Source of the DNA: a bacterium
GTDB taxonomy: Bacteria > BMS3Abin14
Reading direction: 5' to 3'
Assembly (NCBI GenBank): GCA_020350725.1
Contig: CP070719.1
Span: forward strand, 292,973-356,972
DNA length: 64,000 nt
The notes under the pieces are model-generated. The model saw nothing but the letters and a program-made list of their open reading frames with translations, ran no database searches and was not told the origin of the DNA. A program made the translations under genes and the position numbers. Below, one piece after another: positions 17,879 through 26,018 of the stretch (the first letter of the stretch is position 1; every line of letters begins with the position of its first letter).

Positions 17879-19117
17879 TCAGGCAACGACCTCCTGCAGG
17901 AGAGGGTGGATCTTCTCGACGAATATCCTTTCCCACCGGTAGGACCCCAGGACCCTTCGGAACATCCTGTGGGGGGCCAGGCTCTGGGTGAATTCCACCA
18001 GCCTGGAGGCGACTGCGGCCGGAGGGTCCTGGGCGGATATGGTGCAGACGTCCGAACCGCCGATCTCCAGGAAGGGGGCGATGTCCGAGCAGACGATGGG
18101 CAGCTTTGCCAGGCCCGCCTCCAGCAGGGGCAGGCCGAAGCCCTCGTGGAGGCTGGGCAGGAAGAGAAGATCAGCGATCAGATAGAGATCCCGGATGAGG
18201 GCTTTGGTCAAAGAGGATTCCCCGTCGCTCCGGAAAAAGTATTCGGCCAGGAAAAGGATGTCGTCCTCCAGGTCGAGATCGGCCGTCAGATCCTTGAGTT
18301 CCTTCAGGTAGGAGATCGTTCCATCCTCGTGGGGGTCGTACGACCCAAGGAGGAGGAGCCGTGCCCGGAGCCCCCGATCCCTCAGGGCCCTGACCACCCG
18401 TATGGAGAATGGGATGTTCTTCCTCGGGTGCAGTCGGGCCGGCTGGAGAAGGAGGAGGTCGGCCTCGAGAAGATCCCACTCCCGGATCAGGCTCTCGATT
18501 CCCGGTTCCAGGACAAGGAACTCCCCCGGGTCGATGCCGTTGGGGATGACCGAGACCTGGACATCTTCACCGAAAAGGGAGGTAAAGCGCCCCCGGCGGG
18601 CTTCACAGATGGTCACGTAGCGGATGTTGGGGTTGCCGCTCCTCAATATCCGCCAGGCCTCTCCAGTCAGAGTGTCGGGATAGCTGTCGTAGAAGAAGGG
18701 AGAATCGTGGCACCATCCGATCACCCTCACAGCATCCGAATCGGCCAGGCGATGGAGGGCCCGGGTGAGGGGGAGGTTGTAGGGCATGGTCAGGACGTTG
18801 TGGGCGATGAGGACATCGACTCCGGGGAGGACGCCGGTCAGGAACTCGAGGATGCGGTCCGTGATGGCCTCCACCGGCCCGCTGCCGGATGGGATCTCCC
18901 GGTGGGCGGCCAGGACGTCCGGATGACGGGAGCCGAGGAGTGGATTGATCTCGATGGGAAACCTGTCGCTGAATACCCCTCCGCTGCCGGCCAGAAGGCG
19001 CAGAGGATGACCGTGACGGTGGAAGAGGAAGGCCTGCTGAGCCATCACCTCCTCCACTCCGCCAACCACCGGGGGACAGGAATAATGAAGGAGTGCGATG
19101 TGCGTGTGCGGCCCCAT
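17879..19117 (-). CDS. GT4-family glycosyltransferase
   Basis: 412 residues with a two-Rossmann GT-B fold: N-terminal HYSCPPVVGGVEEVMAQQ acceptor region, QPARLHPRKN donor-domain entry (about 230) and the E-x7-E type motif HEGFGLPLLEAGLAKLPIV (about 340) used for the nucleotide sugar. It is a cytosolic retaining transferase. The next upstream gene in the same direction (start 20486) is a second GT4 enzyme 67 bp away. The acceptor and sugar are not predictable from sequence. Confidence 0.85.
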   Translation of the reverse strand: MGPHTHIALLHYSCPPVVGGVEEVMAQQAFLFHRHGHPLRLLAGSGGVFSDRFPIEINPLLGSRHPDVLAAHREIPSGSGPVEAITDRILEFLTGVLPGVDVLIAHNVLTMPYNLPLTRALHRLADSDAVRVIGWCHDSPFFYDSYPDTLTGEAWRILRSGNPNIRYVTICEARRGRFTSLFGEDVQVSVIPNGIDPGEFLVLEPGIESLIREWDLLEADLLLLQPARLHPRKNIPFSIRVVRALRDRGLRARLLLLGSYDPHEDGTISYLKELKDLTADLDLEDDILFLAEYFFRSDGESSLTKALIRDLYLIADLLFLPSLHEGFGLPLLEAGLAKLPIVCSDIAPFLEIGGSDVCTISAQDPPAAVASRLVEFTQSLAPHRMFRRVLGSYRWERIFVEKIHPLLQEVVA

Positions 19118-19184
19118 GGCTCACCTCCCGGCGTCAGACCGCCCCGGAGAAAACACCTGCTCTCTCGTTAATTCCCGATGTCCG

Positions 19185-20486
19185 TCATTCCGGTGGGCCA
19201 TTGGAGAAGACCTCCAGCAGACGGCTGAGCTTCTCCTCCAGAACACGGTAGGAGAAGTGCTTCTCGGCCAGGGCAAAATTCTTCCTCACCATCTCCAGGC
19301 GGCGCTCTCTGTCCGACAGGACCTCCCGAATCTTCACGATGTTCTGAACGCTGACGAAACCGTCCATCAGGATAACGTCGAAACCCTTGGGCTCGATGTC
19401 CCTGACGTAGGTCGAATAACGGTTCACGACAATGGGTCTCTCGTAGTAGACGGCCTCCAGAAACGCGTTGCCGAAACCCTCATAGCCGCTGGGATAGGTG
19501 ACAAGGTCCGCGCAGCGGTAGACGTCGCCGATTGTGTAGAGCTTCTCCCCCCTGGCATCTGTCCCCCTCTCGGGAGCGATCATGTCATCGATGTGGATGA
19601 TCTCGACCCTCATATTTCGTGCATATTCCTGGATTCTTCGGTTGTAATCGTCTCCCTCGTCCCCGGAGGCGTGGGAGATGATCAGGAAAGGTTTTGCCAG
19701 CTCGAGGTTGTTGACGATCTCGATAGACCGTTCGATCCACTTCCTGGGCACCACTCGCGTCGGCTGCAGGACGAGGACATCGTTATCATCGAGACCGACC
19801 CTGCGGCGAAGGTCCTTATGATAGGAATCAACCCCAGGGGGGATGCTGTCGAAGTCGAGGACGTTGGGGACGATGGTGTTGGAGATGCCCCGGCGATGGC
19901 TCAACTGCTCCGAGGCCAGGGAATTGATCACCACATGCTCTATTGAGGGAAGATCGGGAGGAAAGGCCATGCTGAGGTAGTCCTCGCAGGCGTTGACCAG
20001 GAAGCGGATCCGCTCCCAGGAGAAATCGTGATGGTGGGCGATGGTGGGGATGCCGGTTTCCGCGATCAATTCGGTCAGGGCGATTCCCAGGGGGATGTTC
20101 ATGGGGATGGCCAGGATATTCTCCGGAACGATCAGATCGATGGAGAACCTCTCGATGTACCGGTAGAGCTCCTCCTTGAGTTCCTCCTTTATGCGATGGA
20201 CGCTGTCAGTGACGCCTCGGCTGCGGACCCGTCGGCCGAAAACTTCTCCGTTAATGGCCAGGATGTCGGGGTGATCGAAGTGGGCCCTGGGGACGAAGCA
20301 GGAGACCTCCTCGGGCCTGTCCAGCTCTCCTGCGAAGTAATAGCACCTGCCGCCGATGCGGGAGAGCACGTCAGCCCACTTGGCGATCTCAAGGGACACA
20401 CCGTCTGTGCCGGCGATGCGGGTGGAGATGAAGCCGATGTTCTCTAAGGGTTTTGGTGCGGACCGGGACTTTTCAGTGGGTGTCAT
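19185..20486 (-). CDS. GT4-family glycosyltransferase, possibly mannosylglucosylglycerate-synthase-like
   Basis: 433 residues. The N-terminus NIGFISTRIAGTDGVSLEI and the middle segment PTIAHHHDFSWERIRFL match what I remember of GT4 enzymes annotated as mannosylglucosylglycerate synthases, which make a compatible solute. This is a moderate recollection, not a proof. The donor motif is PSGYEGFGNAFLEAVYYERP. The ATG at 20486 is chosen over a TTG at 20504 because GAGAGG precedes it. It pairs with the GT gene downstream; together they could build a short soluble glycoside or a surface glycan. Confidence 0.8.
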   Translation of the reverse strand: MTPTEKSRSAPKPLENIGFISTRIAGTDGVSLEIAKWADVLSRIGGRCYYFAGELDRPEEVSCFVPRAHFDHPDILAINGEVFGRRVRSRGVTDSVHRIKEELKEELYRYIERFSIDLIVPENILAIPMNIPLGIALTELIAETGIPTIAHHHDFSWERIRFLVNACEDYLSMAFPPDLPSIEHVVINSLASEQLSHRRGISNTIVPNVLDFDSIPPGVDSYHKDLRRRVGLDDNDVLVLQPTRVVPRKWIERSIEIVNNLELAKPFLIISHASGDEGDDYNRRIQEYARNMRVEIIHIDDMIAPERGTDARGEKLYTIGDVYRCADLVTYPSGYEGFGNAFLEAVYYERPIVVNRYSTYVRDIEPKGFDVILMDGFVSVQNIVKIREVLSDRERRLEMVRKNFALAEKHFSYRVLEEKLSRLLEVFSNGPPE

Positions 20487-20629
20487 GGGACGGCCTCTCG
20501 GCAAGGTTTGGATATTTGGGTTCTTTCATGCGCCCGCTATTTTGCGCACCACCCATTATTCAGAAGAATGGCGGGAGAGGCAAGTCCTGTTCAGCCGCAT
20601 CAGGTTCCAGATTCCAGGCTCCGGGTCCG

Positions 20630-20664
20630 AGGTTTCCGGATGATCTGAGAGTGCTCTGACCCCG
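20630..20664 (+). repeat. Dispersed repeats: GGTTTCCGG-type tail plus GTGCTCTGACCCCG
   Basis: AGGTTTCCGGATGATCTGAG (20630-20649) recurs with two changes at 24348-24367. Directly after it lies the GTGCTCTGACCCCG element (20651-20664). The preceding bases (about 20600-20630) are the degenerate TTCCAGATTCCAGG repeat. Confidence 0.65.
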
Positions 20665-20686
20665 TTACGTTACCCCGTTACCCTCT

Positions 20687-20733
20687 GACTCTTAATCCGT
20701 AGGTACGGGGTTCGATTCCCTGGCGGCTCACCA
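20687..20733 (+). pseudogene. 3' fragment of tRNA-Lys(CTT)
   Basis: From GACTCTTAATCCGT (anticodon loop with CTT, 3' anticodon stem) through the T-arm (CGGGGTTCGATTCCCTG) to the acceptor 3' strand GCGGCTC-A-CCA. The 5' half is missing: the bases upstream are dispersed-repeat sequence and do not pair. An intact gene would need ACGGA before the loop, and only GA remains. The original tRNA terminator is still present downstream. It looks like the distal remnant of a tRNA used as an integration or recombination site. Confidence 0.75.
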
Positions 20734-20742
20734 GCCAATAAA

Positions 20743-20778
20743 AGGAGCCACTTCAGTCATCTGGAGCGGCTCTTTTTT
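20743..20778 (+). terminator. Intrinsic terminator after the tRNA-Lys fragment
   Basis: AGGAGCCACTTCAG - TCAT - CTGGAGCGGCTCT followed by six T. The stem has minor mismatches and G-U pairs. Confidence 0.7.
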
Positions 20779-20953
20779 AGGAGTTCCAAGTTTCAGGTTC
20801 AAGGTTCCAAGTTAGAGCGTAGTCGGACTTGTCACGGCGCACCTCGATGAGCGAAGCCGGATTGCCCTTTAAAACCTCGATTATAAACACTTTATGAGCC
20901 CGGAATGAATGACCACCGGACCCATTCGCGGCGAGCATTCTGTTTGAGGCAGG

Positions 20954-21826
20954 TTAATAGGCAATAAACCGATAACGGACGATTCGGTTGTTGTAGGTGT
21001 CGGCGAACCAGATGACGTTGCCTGCGATCTCGACGCCCTCCGGTCGGTTAAACAGGCCCTCGCCTTTCCCCGGATTCTTCGTTCCAAGCACATGGAGGAG
21101 CTCCCCTCCCCGGGAAACGACTTTGATCTGATTGCTGTTTTTGTCCGCCACGTACATCCGGCCCTCGGTATCAAAATCCATGTACCTGGGTCCGTTAAAT
21201 GCGTACTCGGACCCTGCCAGGGTCGCGGTGATCTGAAGGGCCTCGTCAAGGCGGACCACGCGGTCATTACCGGCGTCGGCCACCCAAACCGAGCCGTCCG
21301 GAGCAAACTCGACATCGTGGGGTGCCGAGAAACCTCCGGTCTCGCCGGCGACCTCCCCATCACGGTAAACAACCAGATTATTTGAGGCCGCTCCCGTGGC
21401 AAACACCCGGCCGTCATCGTGAACCGCAACCCCTTCAGGTCGGTTGATCCGCCCCCGCAGTTCGCCGACCAACCTGCCGCCGGTGCCGGAAACCTCGTAA
21501 ATCGAAATCCGGCTGTTGCCGGTATCCGCGACCAGCAGGCGTCCTTTCCGATCGAAGGCCACGTCGTGGGGCTCACGCACTTCGCCTCGGCCGAAGATCC
21601 CGATCTCCTTGAGAGTCTGGCCGTCGAGTACGGCAATCCGGTGGTTGCCGTTGTCGGCCACGTACAACTTTTTCCCATCCGGTGACAGGACGATGTCATG
21701 AGGATGAGCGTAGAATTCGGTACTTACCGCCTCCAGCTCGAAAGTGAATGACTCTGCCAAAGCGACAGGCGTCGAAAAAAAAGCGACTACCGCAAAAATT
21801 AATGAAATATAAATACGGCTGAACAT
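20954..21826 (-). CDS. Exported NHL-repeat beta-propeller protein
   Basis: 290 residues: signal peptide (FSRIYISLIFAVVAFFSTPVALA), then about six NHL blades, each carrying a variant of PHDIVLSPDGKKLYVADNGNHRI (the ADNGNHRI, ADTGNSRI, ADAGNDRV, ADKNSNQI and ADTYNNRIV turns). The protein would be a periplasmic or secreted six-bladed propeller, often a binding or scaffold protein. The start at 21826 has GGAGG 6 nt upstream. The surrounding intergenic DNA holds degenerate TTCCAAG repeats. Ligand unknown. Confidence 0.82.
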   Translation of the reverse strand: MFSRIYISLIFAVVAFFSTPVALAESFTFELEAVSTEFYAHPHDIVLSPDGKKLYVADNGNHRIAVLDGQTLKEIGIFGRGEVREPHDVAFDRKGRLLVADTGNSRISIYEVSGTGGRLVGELRGRINRPEGVAVHDDGRVFATGAASNNLVVYRDGEVAGETGGFSAPHDVEFAPDGSVWVADAGNDRVVRLDEALQITATLAGSEYAFNGPRYMDFDTEGRMYVADKNSNQIKVVSRGGELLHVLGTKNPGKGEGLFNRPEGVEIAGNVIWFADTYNNRIVRYRFIAY

Positions 21827-22010
21827 GGAAACCTCCAATGTTTTAATCCAGAGTCCGTAATTCGCTTTTTATAATTCACTGCCTACTTTCTCAATGTAAT
21901 GCTCAAAATTCCGGATTCAAGGTAGAAGCTCCAAGGTCGCAGCTTGAATTTTAACCGATGTTGAAATCCAAGTTACGACCCCGGCCGGGGATAAATCACT
22001 CCGCGGATTC

Positions 22011-22048
22011 TTGACAGGGATCTATTTAATACTGTACAGTACGGTACT
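22011..22048 (+). promoter_or_regulatory. Promoter/operator of the TetR gene (GTACNGTAC type)
   Basis: TTGACA (22011-22016) with a possible -10 TACAGT (22035-22040) after 18 nt. The -10 is embedded in the palindromic TACTGTACAGTACGGTAC (22030-22047). The same motif forms a much larger inverted repeat before the cytochrome gene (22951-22999). Confidence 0.65.
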
Positions 22049-22144
22049 AAATTGAGTCTTTGCCCGGGCACTAACATTCGGTGATTCGCATGCGTCGTGC
22101 GGGCTATAAAAATTCGATTCGGAAGCCGGCAAGGAGGAAGCCCT

Positions 22145-22783
22145 TTGACCAGAGATGAGAGCACCGGAATATCGATGAACACGGCGGGGGAGAAAAGGCG
22201 CAAGGCCATCCTCGACGCGGCGTGGTCCCTTTTCCTCGAGAAGGGGTACGCCGCGGTCAGCGTGGATGAGATCATCCGCGCCTCAGGCGGGTCAAAGTCC
22301 TCTCTGTATAAATACTTCGGAAGCAAGGAGGGTATTCTCAAGGAACTCATAGAATCGTTTGCCGAAGACATGCTGACGGAAGTAAAGCTCCCGTTTCCGC
22401 TGGACAAAACCCCCGAGGCCACGCTCAAAAGAATTGGTCTTCGCATCGGTGGCATGGCTCTGTCCCCGTTCGCGATCAATCAATACAGACTTGCCGTATC
22501 CAACGCCAATCCTTTCCCGGAAATTGCCAGAATGTGGTATGAATTCGGCCCCAAAAAGACCTTTGACGGCCTTGCGGAGTATATGGAGAAGGTAGCTGAA
22601 GCAGGAAAGCTGACGATTAAAAACCCGGAAAGGGCTGCCCTGTTTTTCTTCGGGATGATCATATTCAAGGACAACATGGCCATGTCCATCGGAGCTCCAC
22701 CTCCAACGGAAGCGGAACTGGAGGAGATCGTGGATGAGGCAGTGAGGGTTTTTCTCGCCGCCTACGGGAGGGAGGAAGTCTAA
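22145..22783 (+). CDS. TetR-family regulator of the tri-haem cytochrome gene
   Basis: 212 residues: TetR helix-turn-helix at about 18-62 (ILDAAWSLFLEKGYAAVSV, ASGGSKSSLYKYFGSKEGIL) and a C-terminal domain resembling the TetR_C_7/AefR-like group. The start is TTG at 22145, because AAGGAGG lies 7 nt upstream. The longer version beginning at 22097 has no ribosome site. The gene's promoter carries TACTGTACAGTACGGTAC, and a two-arm version of this motif lies in front of the downstream cytochrome gene. Autoregulation and control of the cytochrome are therefore likely. Confidence 0.85.
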   Translation: MTRDESTGISMNTAGEKRRKAILDAAWSLFLEKGYAAVSVDEIIRASGGSKSSLYKYFGSKEGILKELIESFAEDMLTEVKLPFPLDKTPEATLKRIGLRIGGMALSPFAINQYRLAVSNANPFPEIARMWYEFGPKKTFDGLAEYMEKVAEAGKLTIKNPERAALFFFGMIIFKDNMAMSIGAPPPTEAELEEIVDEAVRVFLAAYGREEV

Positions 22784-22943
22784 CCTCCATCCAGGATAAC
22801 GCTCTCCGTATTGGAAGTTGGATCCAAACAGGGAGCTGGCAGCCCCGGCGAGGCGTCCAATATCTTTTTCTCCATTCAGCTGATCCTCCATTACCTGACA
22901 CTGTCCACCTGCCGGTTATTTTCACGAAGATAAAAAATAGTGG

Positions 22944-22999
22944 TTGACAAAGACTGTACGGTACGGTACTTATCTTTTTAGTACTGTACCGTACAGTCT
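22944..22999 (+). promoter_or_regulatory. Promoter with 20-bp inverted-repeat operator before cytochrome gene
   Basis: TTGACA at 22944-22949. Left arm AGACTGTACGGTACGGTACT (22951-22970), spacer of 9 nt, right arm 22980-22999 complementary at 19 of 20 positions. Each arm contains the GTACGGTAC/GTACAGTAC core seen before the TetR gene. Two TetR dimers could bind here, covering the -10 and start region. Confidence 0.75.
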
Positions 23000-23138
23000 T
23001 TAGCGATATGCGCCGGCAAATGCATTTGAACTGAGGAGGTGACGCTGAAAGCAGATAGATAAAAAGAGGATTCAGTCCCATTGAGGAAGCAGAAGGAAAC
23101 GGATCAATGAACATGACGACTTGACTTGAGAGGTACAG

Positions 23139-23996
23139 ATGATGCGCACTTTAACCCTAGTAGTAATTGGAATACTGCTTACTGTTACACCGGCCTTGAA
23201 CGGCACCGCAGCTCAGATCCAGCGAGTCCCGGATCAACAGGCCGCGACCGCCCTGCCCGCCTCCCTCGACTCGTTCTACCCGCCCAGCACCGACCGGCCG
23301 GTATATCTGATGGACATGCTGAAACTCGACACCCTCTTCTCGGGCATCGCGGCCGACGTTATGGAGGGGGACCACCAGGGTGCGAAGAGCACGTTCCGGC
23401 AGTTCAGATCCCAATATGTGGACGTCGGGAAAATGGTCCCGGAATGGAGAGAATACTACCCGATGGAACCGGTGGAAAAACTCGGAGCCGAGGTGTCCAG
23501 CGGAGAACCGGGAAGGATCATGGCCGCCATCAGTGAGGTGGGCAGGCTCTGTCACGAATGCCACTTCGTTTCAATGGTCCCCGTTCAGCAGAAGTACCAC
23601 TGGGGGACTTTCACCGAGGTGAGAGTCGACGACCCGCTGAGCCGGGAGGAGGTGGACTTCTCACTGTTCAAGAAGTACCTTTCCACTAACCTGGCGGGAA
23701 TCAGCATTAACCTTCGACAGGGTCAGACGGAAAATGCCCGTCGGCAGTTTGCGGGATTCGAGGCGAGATTCCAGGCACTGAAAGGGTCCTGCCTGAATTG
23801 CCATGATCAGGAAAACAGGTACTTCGTCGATGGTGTGGTGGAGGACCTTTTGGGCAGGCTGGGCAGTGCCCTGGGGGACCAGAAGGTCAACACTGAAGCG
23901 GTGGAATCCCTGATCCAGGGTATCGGAAGGGAGAGCTGTTCCAAATGCCACCTCGTCCACGTGCCCGCTGCCTTAGCCGGAGTCAAGTATCAATGA
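23139..23996 (+). CDS. Periplasmic tri-haem c-type cytochrome
   Basis: 285 residues with an N-terminal signal peptide (RTLTLVVIGILLTVTPALNG) and three CXXCH haem-attachment motifs: CHECH (about 138), CLNCH (about 218) and CSKCH (about 267). Otherwise the sequence is helical and not like common NrfB/NapB types. GAGAGG lies 8 nt before the first ATG. It is preceded by the large GTACGGTAC operator and by the TetR gene, so it is probably an induced electron-transfer protein, perhaps a stress- or substrate-responsive one. Partner enzyme not adjacent. Confidence 0.85.
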   Translation: MMRTLTLVVIGILLTVTPALNGTAAQIQRVPDQQAATALPASLDSFYPPSTDRPVYLMDMLKLDTLFSGIAADVMEGDHQGAKSTFRQFRSQYVDVGKMVPEWREYYPMEPVEKLGAEVSSGEPGRIMAAISEVGRLCHECHFVSMVPVQQKYHWGTFTEVRVDDPLSREEVDFSLFKKYLSTNLAGISINLRQGQTENARRQFAGFEARFQALKGSCLNCHDQENRYFVDGVVEDLLGRLGSALGDQKVNTEAVESLIQGIGRESCSKCHLVHVPAALAGVKYQ

Positions 23997-24369
23997 CCTT
24001 CGGTCCCGTCCGATGCGGTAGAGGGATCCTGGACCGGCCCTGATACCCTAAGACACCCTGAATACAGAAGCAGTCAACAAAGGGCCGTGGCCTGCGCGAT
24101 GGGGGAAAGTAAGCCCCGAGGAAGCCGCAGGTCACGGCCCGGATCCATTGGACCAGTCTTGCGCCCGTGTTTTCCATCCAGTGATGGAGTGAATGGTGCT
24201 CTGACCCCGTATACCGTGATGGTGCTCTGACCCCGTATACCCGCCGTATACCTGACCCCGTATACGTCGCCACTCAGGGGAGGCTGTGAACTGGGACCTG
24301 GGTAATCGTTCCAGGCTCCCAGTTCCAGGTCCCAAATTGCAGGTTGCAGGTTTCCGGCTGATCTCAGGA
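23997..24369. repeat. Repeat-rich intergenic region
   Basis: A long imperfect hairpin has arms 24082-24096 and 24126-24140 (14 of 15 pair), with an internal GGGG/CCCC stem. GTGCTCTGACCCCG elements lie at 24196-24209 and 24222-24235, a half copy at about 24252-24260, and short CGTATACC direct repeats lie between them. TTCCAGG-type repeats span about 24310-24345, ending in AGGTTTCCGGCTGATCTCAG (24348-24367). No gene is supported. Confidence 0.65.
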
Positions 24370-24582
24370 TTATACCGACAGGTCCTTTAACCCGTAGACT
24401 CTCGTGTGAGCTGCCCAGGCGGGGCACCAGGTCCGGTGCCAGGCCATCAGCCTCCCGAAGGGAGAATTCGGTGTGCGGTTGGCGATGGGGCAGATCCGGC
24501 AGCTGTGGCAGACGCCCGCCAGGACCTTGGTGGTTATTCCAAACCGCCCCGCAGCCTTAGTGCTGTATTCCCTCGTCATCAT
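24370..24582 (-). CDS. Small Cys-rich conserved-type protein (CHSCRICP...WHRTWCPAW)
   Basis: 70 residues with CHSCRICPIANRTPNSPFG and LMAWHRTWCPAWAAHTRVYG. Four Cys plus His residues suggest a metal or Fe-S site. I believe short proteins with the WHRTWCPAW signature occur in other delta-lineage anaerobes, but no function is known to me. GGGGAGG lies 6 nt upstream of the double ATG. The start overlaps the stop of the preceding membrane-protein gene (ATGA), so the two are co-translated. Confidence 0.7.
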   Translation of the reverse strand: MMTREYSTKAAGRFGITTKVLAGVCHSCRICPIANRTPNSPFGRLMAWHRTWCPAWAAHTRVYGLKDLSV

Positions 24583-25001
24583 GATAAACCTCCCCTGTCC
24601 GTTCTCATCGCTTTTAGGAAGATCGAGATGCCCGCCACCGCCAGCAGCAGAGGCAGGATCAGGTTCCAGCCCCCGAGGCCGATCCCCAGGAGGATGGAGC
24701 CGAAAAACAGTCCGAAACCGATGCCCTTTCGATATTCGGGCATGAGTATCCGGAACGTTGTCTCCACCAGAACGATCGCACCCGCTCCGGCGAGGAAAAC
24801 TCCCCAGCCATCCTTCCACCAGGCAAAGTTCGATGCGTAGCCCGTGCTCTGGGCGAGGAGCACAAAAGCAGCCCAGAGAAAGATCGCCCCCCATCCCAGT
24901 GTGTCGAGTCTGTCATGGCGCATCCATTCCCCGCACCATCCGCAGCAGTCCCTCCAGAATTGATCTTCCTTGTCCCTCTCTTCCATTGCGTGTTCAACCA
25001 T
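24579..25001 (-). CDS. Small membrane protein, LiaF/DUF-type helical core
   Basis: 140 residues: a charged N-terminus with CCGWCGEW, then three or four hydrophobic helices (LGWGAIFLWAAFVLLAQ, GWGVFLAGAGAIVLVETTF, IGFGLFFGSILLGIGLGGWN, LILPLLLAVAGISIFLKAM), the layout seen in LiaF-like four-helix membrane domains. The ATG at 25001 has AAGGAGAGG upstream. It is divergent from an ECF sigma factor and may be functionally linked to it, for example as a membrane sensor. This link is an inference from position only. Confidence 0.7.
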   Translation of the reverse strand: MVEHAMEERDKEDQFWRDCCGWCGEWMRHDRLDTLGWGAIFLWAAFVLLAQSTGYASNFAWWKDGWGVFLAGAGAIVLVETTFRILMPEYRKGIGFGLFFGSILLGIGLGGWNLILPLLLAVAGISIFLKAMRTDRGGLS

Positions 25002-25174
25002 GATCCTCTCCTTTTCCAACAAGATCTATCTAAAGTGGCCTTCTTGTCCCGTTTAACCCTATAGACGGAAGAACGGTCGAAAAGGATACAGGCATGTTGC
25101 TGTTGCCAAACGCTGATCGACCCATTAAACTCTACGGAAAAGATGTGGGAGAAAAACAATTAAGGGAAACTTCG

Positions 25175-25203
25175 GGCCACCTTTGGCAGGGTGGCCTTTT
25201 TCA
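25175..25203 (+). terminator. Hairpin plus T-run in the leader of the sigma-factor gene
   Basis: GGCCACC (25175-25181) pairs with GGTGGCC (25190-25196), followed by TTTTT. No + strand gene lies upstream, so this would be a leader attenuator rather than an end-of-gene terminator. GGGAAACTT (25164-25172), resembling an ECF -35 element, lies directly before it. Confidence 0.55.
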
Positions 25204-25218
25204 GGGGGAAGATCAGTG

Positions 25219-25806
25219 GTGAATGGTATGCGGAGCTTTGAGGAGATCTACGAGGGTTTCGGACCCCAGATAATCAGGTATCTGGCACGGCTGGTGAGCG
25301 AGAGCGAAGCCGAGGATCTGGCTCAGGAGACCTTCCTGAGAGTCCACAGGGGGCTGGAAGAGTTCCGGGGGGATTCCCGGATATCCACGTGGATCTACAG
25401 GATCGCCACGAATGTAGCGAGGGACAGGCTGAGGAAAGCCTCCTCGATGAGCGGAGGGGCGGTCACCAGCCTGGAAGAGGGGATGGACGTCGAGGACGGC
25501 AACGTGTGGACCGACGAGAAAGCCAGGAACACAGAGGGGATGACCATCAGAAAGGAGATGAACGACTGTATCCGCCGGTTCATCGACGACCTGCCGGAGG
25601 ATTATCGGACCGTCCTGATCCTTCAGGATCTCGAGGGGTTCAAGAACCAGGAGATCGCGGACATCCTCGGGATAAGCCTGGACAATGTGAAAATCCGCCT
25701 CCACCGTGCCCGCACCCGGCTGCGAGAGGAGCTTCAGACCGGCTGCAGTTTTCACCGGGACGAGGAGGACGAACTGGGCTGCGATCTCAAGCAGCCGCAG
25801 GACTGA
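25219..25806 (+). CDS. ECF-family RNA polymerase sigma factor
   Basis: About 195 residues. Region 2 is MRSFEEIYEGFGPQIIRYLARL ... EDLAQETFLRVHRGLEEF with TWIYRIATNVARDRLRK. Region 4 is LPEDYRTVLILQDLEGFKNQEIADILGISLDNVKIRLHRARTRL. The C-terminal tail CSFHRDEEDELGCD carries His/Cys that could bind metal. The start is uncertain (GTG 25216, GTG 25219 or ATG 25228); GTG 25219 has AGGGGGAAG at normal spacing. No anti-sigma gene is adjacent in the same direction; the divergent membrane-protein gene is the nearest candidate partner. Confidence 0.88.
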   Translation: MNGMRSFEEIYEGFGPQIIRYLARLVSESEAEDLAQETFLRVHRGLEEFRGDSRISTWIYRIATNVARDRLRKASSMSGGAVTSLEEGMDVEDGNVWTDEKARNTEGMTIRKEMNDCIRRFIDDLPEDYRTVLILQDLEGFKNQEIADILGISLDNVKIRLHRARTRLREELQTGCSFHRDEEDELGCDLKQPQD

Positions 25807-25863
25807 TCTCTGACAGCAACCCGGCCTGCGGCCTGAGCGGCCGTCACTCCGGTTTCCGGTTTC

Positions 25864-26018
25864 TGCTCTGACCCCTTTTCTCTGCTCTGACCCCTTTTCT
25901 CTTTTTTCTTTTCCGAGATCATCGTTCCAGGGTCCAGGTTCCATGTTCCAGGTTTCCCCGTCCGGAGGACCGCGGTGGCGCGATAGGGATGGTGCTCAGG
26001 GATGGTGCTCTGACCCCG
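25864..26018 (+). repeat. Three GCTCTGACCCC elements with TTCCAGG repeats
   Basis: Copies at 25865-25875, 25884-25894 and 26005-26018 (the last with the full GTG...CCCCG). The first two are a 19-bp direct tandem. CAGGTTCCATGTTCCAGG lies between them (about 25936-25953). The region 25807-26140 holds no supported gene. Confidence 0.7.
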
